From Pseudomonadota bacterium (lineage in GTDB: Bacteria > Pseudomonadota > Alphaproteobacteria > Dongiales > Dongiaceae), in assembly GCA_016183985.1 (NCBI GenBank), contig JACPDN010000001.1, forward strand, positions 1 through 64,000: a stretch of DNA of 64,000 nucleotides, in the 5' to 3' direction. Below are positions 1 to 10,173 of this stretch, one piece after another. The notes under the pieces are model-generated. The model was given only the letters and a program-made list of their open reading frames with translations, did no database searches and was not told where the DNA came from. Every line of letters starts with the position of its first letter. Within the stretch, counting starts at the first letter, position 1. The position numbers were made by a program, and so were the translations under genes.

Positions 1-195
1 CGTCGAGATCGTGATGCCACGGGCGCGCTCTTCCGGCGCCTTGTCGATCTGGTCGTACGCCGTGAACGTCGCACCACCCGTCTCCGCCAGAACCTTCGTG
101 ATCGCCGCCGTCAGCGACGTCTTGCCGTGGTCAACGTGGCCAATCGTGCCAACGTTGCAGTGCGGCTTGTTACGCTCGAATTTAGCCTTCGCCAT
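1..195 (-). CDS. tuf: Elongation factor Tu, N-terminal part (runs off the window)
   Basis: This is the first 65 codons of EF-Tu, the GTPase that carries aminoacyl-tRNA to the ribosome. It begins [20 protein letters not shown] and contains the P-loop GHVDHGKTS and the start of the switch I region (RARGITIST). The remainder lies beyond base 1. It follows fusA by 33 bases on the same strand, the usual end of the str operon, so it is probably cotranscribed with rpsL, rpsG and fusA. Confidence 0.97.
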   Translation of the reverse strand, partial: MAKAKFERNKPHCNVGTIGHVDHGKTSLTAAITKVLAETGGATFTAYDQIDKAPEERARGITIST

Positions 196-228
196 CTTCT
201 TTACTCCGTCAGTATCTCTGCTGTTCCG

Positions 229-2304
<2,076 letters not shown>

Positions 2305-2322
2305 GATGCGGTTTCCTTGCTC

Positions 2323-2799
<477 letters not shown>

Positions 2800-2809
2800 T
2801 CAGATCTCC

Positions 2810-3181
2810 TTACTTCGGACGCTTCGCGCCGTACTTCGAACGACGCTGCTTGCGGTCCTTCACGCCCTGGGTATCGAGCGTGCCGCGGATGATGTGGTAA
2901 CGAACGCCCGGCAAATCCTTTACGCGGCCACCGCGGATCATGACGACCGAGTGCTCCTGCAGGTTATGGCCTTCGCCGGGAATGTATGAGGTGACTTCGA
3001 AACCGTTGGTCAGACGCACGCGCGCGACCTTACGCAGCGCGGAGTTCGGCTTCTTCGGCGTCGTGGTGTAGACGCGGGTGCACACGCCACGCTTCTGCGG
3101 GCTCGCTTCAAGCGCCGGGACCTTGTTACGGGCCTTCAGGGGCGCACGGCCCTGGCGGATCAGCTGGTTAATCGTCGGCAT
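2810..3181 (-). CDS. rpsL: 30S ribosomal protein S12
   Basis: Ribosomal protein S12, 123 residues, lies at the decoding centre of the 30S subunit and is the classic site of streptomycin resistance. The motifs [18 protein letters not shown] and [10 protein letters not shown] surround the lysines linked to resistance, and both have the wild-type residues. It is the first gene of the str operon. An AGGAAGAAGTA stretch lies directly before the ATG. The promoter I assign to it is at 3449-3477, giving a leader of about 260 nt. Confidence 0.98.
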   Translation of the reverse strand: MPTINQLIRQGRAPLKARNKVPALEASPQKRGVCTRVYTTTPKKPNSALRKVARVRLTNGFEVTSYIPGEGHNLQEHSVVMIRGGRVKDLPGVRYHIIRGTLDTQGVKDRKQRRSKYGAKRPK

Positions 3182-3448
3182 TACTTCTTCCTCACCTCAT
3201 TCGCGCGTCCGGGCCGAGCCCATTGGCGCGAGATTTGCGAATTGCAAATGTTGCCCATATGCAAACGCGACCTCATCGAACTACCGACGCTTTCGCGTCT
3301 CGATGCGGTCGCTAAAAACGCCAGATTGCTCATGCTCTTAAGGCAGAGGAGCCATATGTCGTCCGGATGCTTAAGCGGGGACAGCGTCTAGACTGAAGGG
3401 GCGCTTGCGCGCCAAAGGTCTACCACCAGCCCCCTTAAAGGCGGGCGG

Positions 3449-3477
3449 AATATATTGATTCCCCCACCCCCGGTCAA
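3449..3477 (-). promoter_or_regulatory. Probable sigma70 promoter of the str operon
   Basis: On the minus strand a TTGACC -35 box (3472-3477) is followed after exactly 17 bases by a TATATT -10 box (3449-3454). This is the best promoter-like match in the 551-base gap between rpsL and the divergent caspase-like gene. Transcription would start near 3442, giving a long leader before rpsL. The rest of the gap has no convincing gene apart from a possible short leader frame at 3181-3333, described in the findings. Confidence 0.65.
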
Positions 3478-3576
3478 GCAGAAGAATCCGGCTTGAAATC
3501 CGTCTTTTTCAAAGACTTAACGCGAGTGCGACGGTGCGCGCATAGCTACCATACGATGGGGTCTTGCGGCCAGCTT

Positions 3577-3594
3577 GCCCCCAATTCTGGGGGC
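3577..3594. repeat. Perfect GC-rich inverted repeat in the rpsL/caspase gap
   Basis: GCCCCCA (3577-3583) and TGGGGGC (3588-3594) form a seven-pair stem with a four-base loop. A smaller inverted repeat, GTAAT-AAA-ATTAC, lies at 3630-3642. Neither has a T-run expected of an intrinsic terminator. They lie between two divergent promoters, so a protein-binding role or an mRNA leader hairpin for the caspase-like gene is possible. Confidence 0.4.
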
Positions 3595-3732
3595 GGCGGC
3601 GATTCTGGGACGTACAGAGCGGCAATTCGGTAATAAAATTACTCAACAACAAAGCCTAAGAGAATCAGTCAGGCTTGTCTCAGCCGGCAGACGCCGACTA
3701 GCCTGAGGGGGATCCGTCCAGGGATAAGTCAG

Positions 3733-5409
3733 ATGCGTTGGCTGCTGCCCCTCGCCCTGTGGATATCTTTGCTCACGACGCCGGCCGCCGAGGCCGCGCC
3801 GCGCGTGGCGTTGGTGATCGGCAATGCCGGTTACGGGGACGCGATCGGACGCCTGCCCAACCCGGCCGAGGACGCCAACCTCATCGCCGCGGCCCTGACC
3901 GAGGTCGGCTTCACCGTAACCACCCTGATCGACGCCGATCAAAGGGCGATGAAGCGAGCAATCTCGGATTTCGGCCAGGCCCTGGTGGCGGCCGGACCGG
4001 AGGCGACCGGCCTCTTCTATTACGCGGGTCACGGGGTGCAGATCGGCGGCACCAATTATCTTGTCCCCCTCGGCGCCGACATTCGAAGCGAGGCAGACGC
4101 CGAGATCGAGAGCGTCGATGCTAGCTGGGTGCTGAAGCAGATGGAATTTGCTGGTAACCGGGTCAATGTCGTCATCCTGGACGCCTGCCGCAACAATCCG
4201 CTGCCGCGCAGCCTGCGCTCGGCCAGCAGTGGCCTCGCGCGCATGGATGCACCCAAGGGCAGCTTCATCGCCTATTCGACGGCACCGGGTGACGTGGCGC
4301 AGGACGGCAGTGGCACCAACAGTCCTTATGCGGCGGCCCTGGCACAGGCAATCACCGGCGCGGCGGCCCCGATCGAGGAGATGTTCCGCAATGTCCGTGT
4401 CGCCGTCATGGCTGCGACCGGCGAAGCGCAAGTGCCATGGGATTCCTCCTCGCTCACCGGCGCCTTCTATTTCAAGGAGGATGGCACGGCGGCGGCACCG
4501 ACAGTTATCGCGCCGGTGGCGGCAAACGACCAATCCGCAGCCCGCGGACAGGCCATGGAAGGGCCGCCCAAGGCGGGTAGCGTCTTCCGCGACTGCCCGG
4601 AATGCCCGGACATGGTGGTCATTCCGGCCGGGCGCTTCGTCATGGGTGCACCGAAAGAGGACGAGGATCGGCGTGCCGACGAGGCCCCGTTCCATAAAGT
4701 GACGATCGGCGCACCTTTTGCCCTCATGACGACCGAGGTGACGCGGAACCAGTTCGCGGCCTTCGTCATCGCGACCGGCCGCAACATGGAGGATGGCGAT
4801 TGTTATCTCGCCGATGGCGGCGACGGAAAAAGCGACGATGCCGCGCATTGGCTGGCGCCGGGCTTCAAGCAGGAGGGCAGCGAGCCGGTCGTCTGCGTCA
4901 GCTGGCACGACGCCGTCGCCTATGCCGAGTGGTTGAGCAACAAAGCCGGCTTTGCCTATCGCCTGCCAACGGAAGCCGAATGGGAATATTCCGCCCGCGC
5001 CGGCCGCCGCGGCAACTTCCCGTGGGACGAGAACAGTGCTGCCGATGCCTGCCATATCGGCAACAGCATGGATGTGAGTGGGCACAAGGAATTTCCGACA
5101 CTCGAGCCTTCACCTTGCGATGATGGACGCGCATTCACCGCACCGGCCGGATCCTATCGGCCCAATCTCTTCAAGCTCTTCGACATGGCCGGAAATGTGT
5201 GGGAATGGGTCGAGGACTGCTATCGCCCCAGCTACAGACAAGCACCCGCAGACGGCAGCGCTGTCGAACTCGATTCCTGCCCGGAACATGCTGCGCGCGG
5301 CGGCAGCTGGAATGACGGCCTGTGGGATTTCCGCTTTGCGCGCCGCTACAATGTCGACGGTTGGGGCCGTGAAAACATCCTGGGCTTCCGCCTGGCCCGC
5401 GATTTGTAG
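3733..5409 (+). CDS. Secreted caspase-like (peptidase C14) protein with C-terminal FGE/SUMF1-type domain
   Basis: The 558-residue protein starts with a signal peptide (about residues 1-22, ending AAEAAP). Residues about 23-255 form a caspase-fold domain with the His-Cys dyad: His100 in YYAGHG and Cys152 in ILDACRNNP. From about residue 293 to the end is a formylglycine-generating-enzyme-like (SUMF1) fold, with MVVIPAGRFVMG, YRLPTEAEWEYSARAG, DMAGNVWEWVED, RGGSW and LGFRLARDL. The known FGE active-site cysteine pair is not apparent, so this domain is more likely a binding domain than an oxidase. The protein should act in the periplasm. Substrate and role are unknown. It is transcribed alone, divergent from rpsL. 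The Shine-Dalgarno sequence is poor (GGGATAA). Confidence 0.88.
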   Translation: MRWLLPLALWISLLTTPAAEAAPRVALVIGNAGYGDAIGRLPNPAEDANLIAAALTEVGFTVTTLIDADQRAMKRAISDFGQALVAAGPEATGLFYYAGHGVQIGGTNYLVPLGADIRSEADAEIESVDASWVLKQMEFAGNRVNVVILDACRNNPLPRSLRSASSGLARMDAPKGSFIAYSTAPGDVAQDGSGTNSPYAAALAQAITGAAAPIEEMFRNVRVAVMAATGEAQVPWDSSSLTGAFYFKEDGTAAAPTVIAPVAANDQSAARGQAMEGPPKAGSVFRDCPECPDMVVIPAGRFVMGAPKEDEDRRADEAPFHKVTIGAPFALMTTEVTRNQFAAFVIATGRNMEDGDCYLADGGDGKSDDAAHWLAPGFKQEGSEPVVCVSWHDAVAYAEWLSNKAGFAYRLPTEAEWEYSARAGRRGNFPWDENSAADACHIGNSMDVSGHKEFPTLEPSPCDDGRAFTAPAGSYRPNLFKLFDMAGNVWEWVEDCYRPSYRQAPADGSAVELDSCPEHAARGGSWNDGLWDFRFARRYNVDGWGRENILGFRLARDL

Positions 5410-5415
5410 AGTGCT

Positions 5416-5451
5416 GCATGGTCGGCGCATCTATCGCAGCGCCGACCATGC
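5416..5451. terminator. Strong hairpin between convergent genes
   Basis: A 13-base stem GCATGGTCGGCGC (5416-5428) pairs perfectly with 5439-5451 across a 10-base loop. It lies in the 51-base gap between the converging caspase-like gene and parC, so it probably ends transcription from both sides. There is no T-run on either strand, so it is not a textbook intrinsic terminator. Confidence 0.6.
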
Positions 5452-5460
5452 CGCCATATC

Positions 5461-7707
5461 TCAGCCGAACTTGTTGGCCTTGGGGAAGCCGTTGGGCGGC
5501 AAGCGGCCGGCTTGGGCGCGTTCGCCGATCCAGTCCTTGAGGTTGCTGTGCGTCTCGGTGCGAATCTTGTCGCCCAGGCGCCACGTCAAACCTTCCGCCT
5601 TGGTATAGACCTTGGCGTCCGAGAGGCCGCCATCCTTGTATTTCTGCAGCATGACGCCGCGGCCGCGAGTCATTTCCGGAATCTCATTGAGCTTGAAGAT
5701 AAGGAGCTTCCGGTTGTCGCCGATGACGGCCACCATGTCGCCATTGGCTGGCACGCAGACATTGGCTTCTTCGCCTTCCGGCACGGTGAGTACCTGGCGG
5801 CCGTTCTTGGTCTGCGCCAGGATCTCATTGGTGGGCACGACAAAGCCGCGACCGTCATGGGAAGCCACCAGCAGCTTCTCATCCGGCCGGTGGATCATCA
5901 TGGCAACGATGTCGTGCTCATTGCCGAGATCGATATAGAGCCTGACCGGTTCGCCATGGCCGCGCCCGCCCGGCAGCTTGTCGCAAGGGATCGTGTAGAA
6001 TTTGCCGTTGGTGCAGAAGATCACCAGCTTGTCGGTCGTTTCGGCATGGAGCTGGAACTTGCCCCAATCGCCTTCCTTGAATTTGATCTCGGCGCCTTCC
6101 TCGACATGACCCTTCATGCCGCGGATCCAGCCCTTGGACGAGCAGACGACCGTGATCGGCTCGCGCTCGATGAGCGATTCCAGCGGGATGATCACGGCCG
6201 AGGGTGCATCGCCGAGATCGGTGCGGCGGCGACCCAAAGCCGTCTTCGGGCCGTAGAGCTTCTTGAGTTCCTGGACTTCCGTGCCGATCGCTTCCCACTG
6301 CTTGGCATCCGAGCCGAGCAAGACTTCCAGCGCCTTCTTCTCGGCGCTGAGTTCCTTGTGCTCGCCCTTGATCTCCATTTCCTCAAGCTTGCGCAAGGCG
6401 CGCAAACGCATGTTGAGGATGGCGTCGGTCTGCGTGTCGGTCAGCTTCCACTTCTTCATCATGACGGCCTTGGGGTCGTCTTCGAAGCGGATGATGCGGA
6501 TCACCTCGTCGATGTTGAGATAGGCGACGAGATAGCCGTCGAGGATTTCGAGGCGCCGCTCGATTTCGCCCAGGCGGAATTTCGAGCGGCGCTGCAGCAC
6601 GACGCGGCGATGATCGAGATAGGCCTGCAGCACCTCATTCAAGGGCATGACGCGCGGCGTCTGGTTGGCGTCGAGCGCGTTCATGTTGAGGCTGAAGCGC
6701 GTCTCGAGATCGGTCTGGCGGAACAGCTGTTCCATCAGATGCTCGGGCTCGATGTTGCGCGATTTCGGCGTTAGCACCAGGCGGATATCAGTCGTCGACT
6801 CATCGTTGATGTCGTCGAGGAAGGGCAGCTTCTTGTCCTGCAGCAGCTCGGCGATCTTTTCGATGAGGCGCGATTTGGCGACCTGGTAGGGGATCTCGGT
6901 GACGACGATCTGGAAGCCGCCGCCCTTGATCTCCTCCTTGACCCATTTCGCGCGCACGCGGAACGAGCCGCGACCGGTGCGATAGGCCTCGACGATGGTC
7001 TCGCGGCTCTCGACGATGATGCCGCCGGTCGGGAAATCCGGCCCCGGCATCAAATTCACCAGCGTCTCGATGCGCGCATTCGGCGTCTTCAAGAGATGCG
7101 TGAGGCAGTCGCAGATCTCGGCCACGTTATGGGGCGGAATGCTGGTCGCCATGCCGACGGCAATGCCCTGCGATCCGTTGGCGAGCAGGTTCGGAAAGGC
7201 CGCCGGCAGGATCATCGGCTCCTGATTCTCGCCGTCATAGGAGGCACGAAAATCGACCGTGTCCTCATCCATGTTCTGCAGCATGAGCGAGGCGGCCTCG
7301 GTGAGGCGCGCTTCGGTATAACGCATCGCCGCCGGGTTATCGCCGTCGATCGAGCCGAAATTTCCCTGGCCTTCGACCATCGGATAACGCACGGCGAAAT
7401 CCTGCGCCAAACGCACCATGGCGTCATAGATCGAGGCATCGCCATGGGGGTGGAACTTACCCATGACGTCACCGACCACGCGGGCCGACTTCTTGAAGCC
7501 CGAACCTGGGTCGAGCTTGAGTTGCCGCATGGAGTAAAGAATGCGCCGATGCACCGGCTTCAAGCCGTCGCGCACATCGGGCAGCGAGCGGGACATGATG
7601 GTGGAGAGCGCGTAGGAAAGGTAACGCTCGCCCAAGGCCTCGGCGAGGTTGGTAAGCTTGATCTCGCCCTGCGGGGGCGGGGTGGTCGACGCGGCTTTTT
7701 TGGCCAT
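5461..7707 (-). CDS. parC: DNA topoisomerase IV subunit A
   Basis: ParC, 748 residues, is the DNA-breaking and rejoining subunit of topoisomerase IV, which unlinks daughter chromosomes with ParE. The N-terminal breakage domain shows RSLPDVRDGLKPVHRRILYS and GKFHPHGD; the catalytic tyrosine is Tyr130 in AAMRYTEARL. The quinolone-determining region keeps Ser/Asp-type wild-type features (HPHGDASIYDAM). The length, and the absence of a GyrA-box heptad that I could find in the C-terminal half, favour ParC over GyrA. parE is not in the window. It converges with the caspase-like gene. Confidence 0.92.
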   Translation of the reverse strand: MAKKAASTTPPPQGEIKLTNLAEALGERYLSYALSTIMSRSLPDVRDGLKPVHRRILYSMRQLKLDPGSGFKKSARVVGDVMGKFHPHGDASIYDAMVRLAQDFAVRYPMVEGQGNFGSIDGDNPAAMRYTEARLTEAASLMLQNMDEDTVDFRASYDGENQEPMILPAAFPNLLANGSQGIAVGMATSIPPHNVAEICDCLTHLLKTPNARIETLVNLMPGPDFPTGGIIVESRETIVEAYRTGRGSFRVRAKWVKEEIKGGGFQIVVTEIPYQVAKSRLIEKIAELLQDKKLPFLDDINDESTTDIRLVLTPKSRNIEPEHLMEQLFRQTDLETRFSLNMNALDANQTPRVMPLNEVLQAYLDHRRVVLQRRSKFRLGEIERRLEILDGYLVAYLNIDEVIRIIRFEDDPKAVMMKKWKLTDTQTDAILNMRLRALRKLEEMEIKGEHKELSAEKKALEVLLGSDAKQWEAIGTEVQELKKLYGPKTALGRRRTDLGDAPSAVIIPLESLIEREPITVVCSSKGWIRGMKGHVEEGAEIKFKEGDWGKFQLHAETTDKLVIFCTNGKFYTIPCDKLPGGRGHGEPVRLYIDLGNEHDIVAMMIHRPDEKLLVASHDGRGFVVPTNEILAQTKNGRQVLTVPEGEEANVCVPANGDMVAVIGDNRKLLIFKLNEIPEMTRGRGVMLQKYKDGGLSDAKVYTKAEGLTWRLGDKIRTETHSNLKDWIGERAQAGRLPPNGFPKANKFG

Positions 7708-7815
7708 AAGGGGAATCGGCTTTCGGCTAAAGGCGTGAATCGGGCGCCATCCTAGGCGGCGCTGGCCCTACGTCAAGCCTGCGACTCCGCTTGTCTTTCT
7801 TTGTTCGTCAGTAAC

Positions 7816-8358
7816 TTAGCGATCGAGGAACAATTGGCGGTGCTGTTTCGGATGGGAGTCGCTGCCGATCCGCAACGCGTCCTCTTCCAATCCGAACACC
7901 TGGAAGCCCAGGCGATCATAAAGCTGTTCGGCCGCCGGATTGGGCACGGTGACGGTGAGTTGCAACTGCCGCAGCCCACCCAGACCCCGCGCATAGTCGA
8001 TCACATCCAGCATCAAAGCGGTGGCAATGCCCTTCCCCTGCCAGTCGGGTGCCACGGAGAGGCCGATGATCTGCCCGATATGCTGACGCTTGGCGCCGGG
8101 CTCGCGCCGGAAGCCGACGGCGCCGATCAGGATGCCGCCGCCATCGAAGGCACCCTGCCAGCGATTGAGCGGCGTCGGCTTCAGGCGCCGCTCCGAGGTG
8201 GCGAGGGGTTTTAGCGCTTCTTCCGCTGCATCGGCCCGGAACAGGGTCGGATAGAGCCTGAGATTGTTGAGCCGGAACGACCGGTATTGCGGCGCGTCCG
8301 ACGGCAGCAACAGCCGCAGCGAGAAACCACCCTCCGACGGTTTGTCGGGTGCCCGCAT
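7816..8358 (-). CDS. GNAT-family N-acetyltransferase
   Basis: The 180-residue protein has a GNAT acetyl-CoA-binding core with IGLSVAPDWQGKGIATALM (motif A, Q/R-x-x-G-x-G/A) and the motif B end NPAAEQLYDRLGFQVFG. The substrate cannot be read. The start at 8358 (MRAPDKPSEG) is chosen because the longer frame upstream overlaps the FAD oxidoreductase gene and encodes a low-complexity arginine-rich shadow. Only 8 bases separate it from that upstream gene, so the two probably form one transcript. A role in modifying an amine linked to the oxidoreductase is possible but unproven. Confidence 0.85.
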   Translation of the reverse strand: MRAPDKPSEGGFSLRLLLPSDAPQYRSFRLNNLRLYPTLFRADAAEEALKPLATSERRLKPTPLNRWQGAFDGGGILIGAVGFRREPGAKRQHIGQIIGLSVAPDWQGKGIATALMLDVIDYARGLGGLRQLQLTVTVPNPAAEQLYDRLGFQVFGLEEDALRIGSDSHPKQHRQLFLDR

Positions 8359-8366
8359 CGCCGACC

Positions 8367-9608
8367 TCAGAACCGATCGACGCGGAAGGGCGCCAGGTCC
8401 ACACCCGGATCGCGCCCCGCCGCAAGGTCGGCGATGATGCGGCCCGTGACCGGTCCCAGCGTGAGGCCGACATGGCCGTGGCCGAAACCGAAGAAGGTGT
8501 TCTTGAACCGCTTGCCTCGGGCGATGACGGGAACGGAATCCGGCATAGAGGGGCGGAACCCCATCCAATCGCTGCGGCCCGTCTCGTCGAGCTCGCCGAA
8601 CATGCGTCGCCCGTGATTCATCAGCTTCTGCGCGCGCTCATAATTCGGCGCGGCCTCGAGCCCGCCCAGTTCCACCGTGCCGGCAAAGCGCAAACCGACA
8701 TCGAGCGGCGTGATGGCGAAGGAATGATCGCCGGAATAGATCGGCATGCGCGGTCGCTTCTGGGCGTTGGGCAGGGTTACATGATAGCCGCGCTCGGTAT
8801 CCAGCGGCACCTTATGGCCCAGCATCGCGGTGAGCTTCTTCGACCAGGCGCCGGCTGCCACCACCACGGCATCGCAAGGATAAGACTGCCCACCGGCCTT
8901 CACCGCCTTCGGCCCTTCCGCGCCGATCTCGAAACCGGTGACATCGGCTTTCACGATCTTGCCGCCATTCGCCACGAACTGGTTGGCCAGACGCTGCACC
9001 AGCGCGAAATTGTCGGTGACGAAGGAATTCTCGGGGTAATAGACGGCGTGGCGATAGATCGGGTTGAGGCTCGGCTCGAACTGGCGGATCTCTTCCTGCT
9101 GCAGAATCTTGAACTCGACCCCACGCCGCTTCTGCAAGGCGAGATCCCATTGATAGCCTTCGAACTTCTTGTCGGTCTCGAAGACGCCGAGCCAGCCGGT
9201 ATCCTTGATCATCAGTGACTGGTTGGCGAGTGCCGCCAGTTCCTTATGGGCCGCCAGCGCATGCACCAGCACGGAGCGGAGTGCGATCGAGATCTGCTCG
9301 ACCCGCTTCTCGCCAGACGCCGCCACGAAACGCAGCAGCCAAGGCGTGATCTGCGGCAGATAGGACCAGCGGATGGCGAGCGGGCTCAAAGGGTCCATCA
9401 GCATTTTCGGCACATCCCACAGGATGCCGGGTGTCGCCACGGGTATGCAGGATTCGGTGGCGATAACCGCGGCATTGCCCTTCGACGTTCCCTCGCCCGG
9501 ATCGCGCCCGTCGATCACCGTGACCTGATTGCCGTCCTTCTGCAGATAAAGTGCGGCCGAAACACCGACGATGCCAGCACCGATGACGATGAAATGCCGA
9601 TTACCCAT
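8367..9608 (-). CDS. FAD-dependent D-amino-acid dehydrogenase-type oxidoreductase
   Basis: The 413-residue protein is a DAO-fold flavoprotein. The FAD-binding dinucleotide motif VIGAGIVGVSAALYL starts at about residue 8, followed by the acidic end of beta-2 (VTVIDGRDPGEGTS). The C-terminus has the second FAD contact FGHGHVGLTLGPVTGR. Overall length and the GNAAVIATE segment match DadA-type D-amino-acid dehydrogenases, which oxidise D-amino acids to 2-oxoacids and pass electrons to the respiratory chain. The exact substrate is uncertain; a glycine- or proline-oxidising relative cannot be excluded. It is followed at 8 bases by the GNAT gene. Confidence 0.85.
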   Translation of the reverse strand: MGNRHFIVIGAGIVGVSAALYLQKDGNQVTVIDGRDPGEGTSKGNAAVIATESCIPVATPGILWDVPKMLMDPLSPLAIRWSYLPQITPWLLRFVAASGEKRVEQISIALRSVLVHALAAHKELAALANQSLMIKDTGWLGVFETDKKFEGYQWDLALQKRRGVEFKILQQEEIRQFEPSLNPIYRHAVYYPENSFVTDNFALVQRLANQFVANGGKIVKADVTGFEIGAEGPKAVKAGGQSYPCDAVVVAAGAWSKKLTAMLGHKVPLDTERGYHVTLPNAQKRPRMPIYSGDHSFAITPLDVGLRFAGTVELGGLEAAPNYERAQKLMNHGRRMFGELDETGRSDWMGFRPSMPDSVPVIARGKRFKNTFFGFGHGHVGLTLGPVTGRIIADLAAGRDPGVDLAPFRVDRF

Positions 9609-9718
9609 GATATCCCCAAAAGCCCCCGCGCTCTTTTTTAAGATGCCGGAGCATGGCTTGCGGCCAGGAGCAAATCAAGGGCGGGTACTTGGCCAAATAT
9701 TTCTGACGTGGACGTTCA

Positions 9719-9752
9719 GTCAACTCATTCCTCTTTCTAACAGCGAGTTGAC
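9719..9752. promoter_or_regulatory. Inverted repeat upstream of the D-amino-acid dehydrogenase gene
   Basis: GTCAACTC (9719-9726) and GAGTTGAC (9745-9752) are perfect inverted copies 18 bases apart, lying 110-145 bases upstream of the dehydrogenase start. On the minus strand the proximal arm contains TTGACT, which could be a -35 box followed after 17 bases by an AT-rich segment (ATATTT). This arrangement suits an operator pair flanking a promoter, for example for an Lrp-like regulator, but no regulator gene is adjacent. Confidence 0.4.
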
Positions 9753-9806
9753 GCGACAATAGCCATCAGCCGTTTGAAAAGGGGCGAATAGCAATAGATA
9801 GCCGCC

Positions 9807-10136
9807 TCAGCCGGGTCTTGCGCTCTTGGTGGCGATACCTTTCTCGATCAGATCTCGCATCATGCGCATCGTCTGCAATGCTTCTTCTTCGGATTTTAGA
9901 GTGTAGTTCATGAAATCCTCGAGATCCTGATAACTTCTCGGAAGGCTACGGCAAGCCAGATCCAGTTCCGCAATCGCTTGGCGCAGGTAGTCCGCATCGT
10001 TGTCGTTAACGAATTGCGCGACCGTCGCGCCAATGCGTTGGTCACCGAACTCCCCCGCATTGTCAGCGATATTCAACATGAGATCACTCAGCGCCGGATA
10101 TTGCTGATTCATGAACGCAAAGGTTTCCATACTCAT
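9807..10136 (-). CDS. Probable immunity protein for the adjacent RNase A-like toxin
   Basis: The 109-residue protein is acidic and predicted largely helical, with no signal peptide and no enzyme motif. It starts MSMETFAFMNQQYPALSDLM. It lies 37 bases downstream of the toxin gene on the same strand, the standard order for polymorphic toxin/immunity pairs. Size and acidity fit the immunity proteins known to pair with RNase A-like CdiA toxins (the Yersinia kristensenii type). This assignment rests mainly on position, on size and on a general resemblance, so a sequence or structure comparison is needed to confirm the family. Confidence 0.75.
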   Translation of the reverse strand: MSMETFAFMNQQYPALSDLMLNIADNAGEFGDQRIGATVAQFVNDNDADYLRQAIAELDLACRSLPRSYQDLEDFMNYTLKSEEEALQTMRMMRDLIEKGIATKSARPG

Positions 10137-10173
10137 CGTTATTCTCTTTCCGCAGTTGGCGACGGACTGTCCG

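Noticed and set aside
3643-5085. Long minus-strand frame opposite the caspase-like gene
   Set aside because: It mirrors the codon pattern of the plus-strand gene, which has clear domains; the shadow translation shows no motifs.
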